From NCBI GenBank assembly GCA_051294375.1, contig CM119270.1, forward strand, positions 14,330,323-14,394,322: 64,000 nt of DNA, written 5' to 3'. Below the pieces are notes generated by a model. It did not search any database, was not told where the DNA came from, and saw only the letters and a list, made by a program, of their open reading frames with translations. Of this stretch, positions 62,079 through 64,000 are shown in pieces (position 1 is the stretch's first letter; each line of letters begins with the position of its first letter). Origin of the DNA: Paraspadella gotoi. Lineage: Eukaryota > Chaetognatha. The position numbers were made by a program, and so were the translations under genes.

Positions 62079-64000
62079 CGGCGGCGGCTGCGGCGCCTCC
62101 TCTCACTTCTGCCCTTTGTCAATTTGTTTCTCCTTACTCGGGAGAAAAACCGATAGAAACGAGGACGCTCAAATCCGACGATGCGGAGACAAGTTACTAG
62201 TAATATTCATATTTATATAGTATTTATTAATTGTTATTTAAGATAAAATGAAGGAGAAAGAGGAATCGCAAAATGTCAATTATAAAATAATTGTTTAATA
62301 AACTCTTAGGTTGATTGAATGATATTGTAATTTGGCATTTGTGGAAGACGATGCCGCGAACAGTTTACCGTCCGTTACACACAAAGTCCCGAACTTCGGA
62401 TCGGGCTGTAGTCCGACACTACAGGTGGGTTAAACGCCCCGTCCCGCTTTTACTAGTGTGAATCAGCAGGGCGCGAACCCGAGTCCTTTGGGTTGGGAGG
62501 AGCTCGTGCTACCTCCGGCGCCATAGGTGCTGCTGATTTTCGGACGAGTAGTTGGGTATGAAATACTACCACTACACATTATTAAATTATAGGCGTAAGA
62601 ATCTTTACTTTAAGGGATGCATCGCCGCATGAGGAAAAGAGAAAGTATTCGCCAGTTTTCGTCATGGTGGGGAAAGTGAGCGAAAATTCCGTGGTAAGGA
62701 AGAGAGAAGATACGGGAGAGAGAGAGAGAGACTAAGAGGGTGAGGACCAGAACAGCAAATGACGACGTCAAGTCGATGGGTAAGTACGCGTGTTGGAAGC
62801 ATGGATTTGCCCAGACGAGAAAATTATTTTCGAAAAATTAATTATTTAGTTTAATTTATGATCATATTTTGATTTTTGACGATTGTACTTTTGGGTTTGT
62901 ATGTATGTATTCTATGCTGTTTTGCTTTTATTACTTCTAGTTCTAATCAAAGTTGTCCTTCCTGTTTTTGCTTTCAATTTTCTCTTCTTTCGGTTAGACA
63001 TCCGATTATACTTTTAACTTTTTACCAAAAAGTTTTCAGTTTTATATATTATATATACTTTGGTTTCATTTTCAGTTTCAATTCTGAATCCACAAACTTC
63101 TTTTTCAGCCTAAAACCGCCTATATTCCGTTTTAGGGCTCCACTGCTTTTAGTTCTCTCTCCTCCAGTATAAAAAAAAACTTCCAGTTCCCCCCCCCCAA
63201 GGGCTTCGATTTTTTCTCCGACTCCGCATTAGAAGGTGTCACGTTTTGGGCCACATATCTGGGATTCGTCGTTCGGTGGGAGCGGTGGGTGGACGCGTGG
63301 GGAGTTGTGTGGTCTGAGGCGTGGGCAAAAGAGGTCGTGCGAGAGAAGGAGGCGAGGTTGCGCCTTATCTCGAATCGCAGTCAACCGGAAAAAGTAAATC
63401 CTTTTCTACCTGAGAGACGGAGTCACCGAATAACGAGAGAAACGCGTAGAGGATTCTGATATTCTGAGAGAGAGCAGAAGAAGAGAGGAGGGAGAGAGAG
63501 AGAACGAGAGAGAGACTAGAAAGGAGGGAGGAAGGAGAGAGAGAGAAGAGAGAGATTGATTGATTAGTATATGATAGGAAGAAAGAGTACTAGACATGAG
63601 AGAGAGAGAGAGAGAGAAGAGAGAGATAGAGAGAGAGACCGAGAGAGGAGAAGAGAGAGAAAGAGAGAGAGAGAGAGACCAAGAAAAAAAAATAAAGAAA
63701 GAAAGAAGGAAGGAAGAAAGAGCTAGACAGAGAGATATGTCCATGAACAAGAAACTCGTTATTTATTCCCTCCTGGCTTCGCACCTTTTCCGAGGCAATT
63801 TGTCCTTTTCCCTTCCTTTCCTTAATTTCTTTCCTTTCCTCCCTTTTCCTCCGATCTCCTCCCATTTTCCTCCCTCCTTTGCGCTTTGGGCATTTTTGAT
63901 TACGTCATAGTTTATGGCAGATTCGGGTGCCATCGTCATCGGATGCGCTTGACCCGAGGACAAAAGGTAGGTGGGGCGACTGGGGCGTGAGCGCAGGGCC
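62079..64000. other. Single-copy right flank
   Basis: Contains a GC-rich start ((GCG)n-like at 62079-62100), a possible SINE (about 62345-62540) and AT-rich DNA (62810-63180). A poly-C run lies near 63189, then a mixed GC-rich stretch 63210-63400 and (GA)n-rich DNA at 63462-63690. A possible 5' splice site (GATGG|GTAAGTA near 62777) has no supported exon before it. No gene recognised. Confidence 0.5.
62462..62536 (-). mobile_element. Possible tRNA-derived SINE head
   Basis: On the minus strand the sequence starts AGCAGCACC, has TGGCGCCGGAGG (resembling the Pol III A box) and later GGGTTCGCGCCC (a near match to the B box GGTTCGANNCC), and closes with CCTGCTG. The ends CAGCAG and CTGCTG could pair like an acceptor stem, but the T-arm stem pairs poorly, so it is not an intact tRNA. 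The following 110 bp downstream in SINE orientation (62345-62460) could be the SINE body. Confidence 0.3.

Noticed and set aside
62735-62785. Possible exon ending at GATGG|GTAAGTA
   Set aside because: The upstream sequence is GA repeat and no acceptor or conserved coding segment could be defined.
63210-63400. GTCACGTTTTGGGCCAC-type sequence as a retrotransposon LTR end
   Set aside because: No paired LTR, primer-binding site or reverse-transcriptase frame nearby.

Overview
The window looks like nuclear DNA of an animal, most likely an arthropod (an inference, no closer placement). It is AT-rich and gene-poor, with very dense microsatellites ((GA/CT)n, (GAC/GTC)n, (GAAA/TTTC)n), no bacterial-style gene packing and canonical GT-AG splice sites. 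I recognise one protein gene only: two consecutive coding exons, on the minus strand, of a FoxP-family forkhead transcription factor (23328-23478, then 22267-22455). They encode part of the Gln-rich N-terminal region and join in matching phase. The zinc-finger, leucine-zipper and forkhead exons were not found. Lower coordinates, where they should lie, hold introns, repeats and gaps.

Layout. 1-22 kb is presumed FoxP intron or flank with no convincing exon, interrupted by twelve N gaps. It contains a noisy fold-back at 10.7-12.9 kb, a direct duplication (13.5-13.9 kb against 15.6-16.1 kb) and a palindrome at 19.4-21.1 kb. 22.2-23.5 kb holds the FoxP exons. 23.5-28.5 kb is intron or upstream flank with long (GA)n tracts and two GC-rich patches. 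28.6-62.1 kb is one anonymous segment of about 7-9 kb present four times in a row (A 29244-38436, B 39398-46755, C 46781-53829, D 53855-62078), with B, C and D each starting right after a gap of exactly 25 N. 62.1-64 kb is single-copy in this window and holds a possible tRNA-derived SINE.

The main structural conclusion concerns the assembly. The later copies differ from copy A mostly by single-base insertions and deletions, C and D are about 4-5% longer than A over the same interval, and 25-N gaps or simple repeats sit at the joints. This is what long-read gap filling with unpolished reads produces. About 24 kb of the window is therefore probably redundant, and the fold-backs are probably partly artefactual too. 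A 254-bp near-perfect hairpin is present in all four copies, including the noisy ones, so it is probably real DNA.

I found no new multi-gene system. The items most worth following up are the FoxP exon pair with a U-rich 8-bp repeat array starting right after a 5' splice site, the conserved hairpin, and the assembly artefact.
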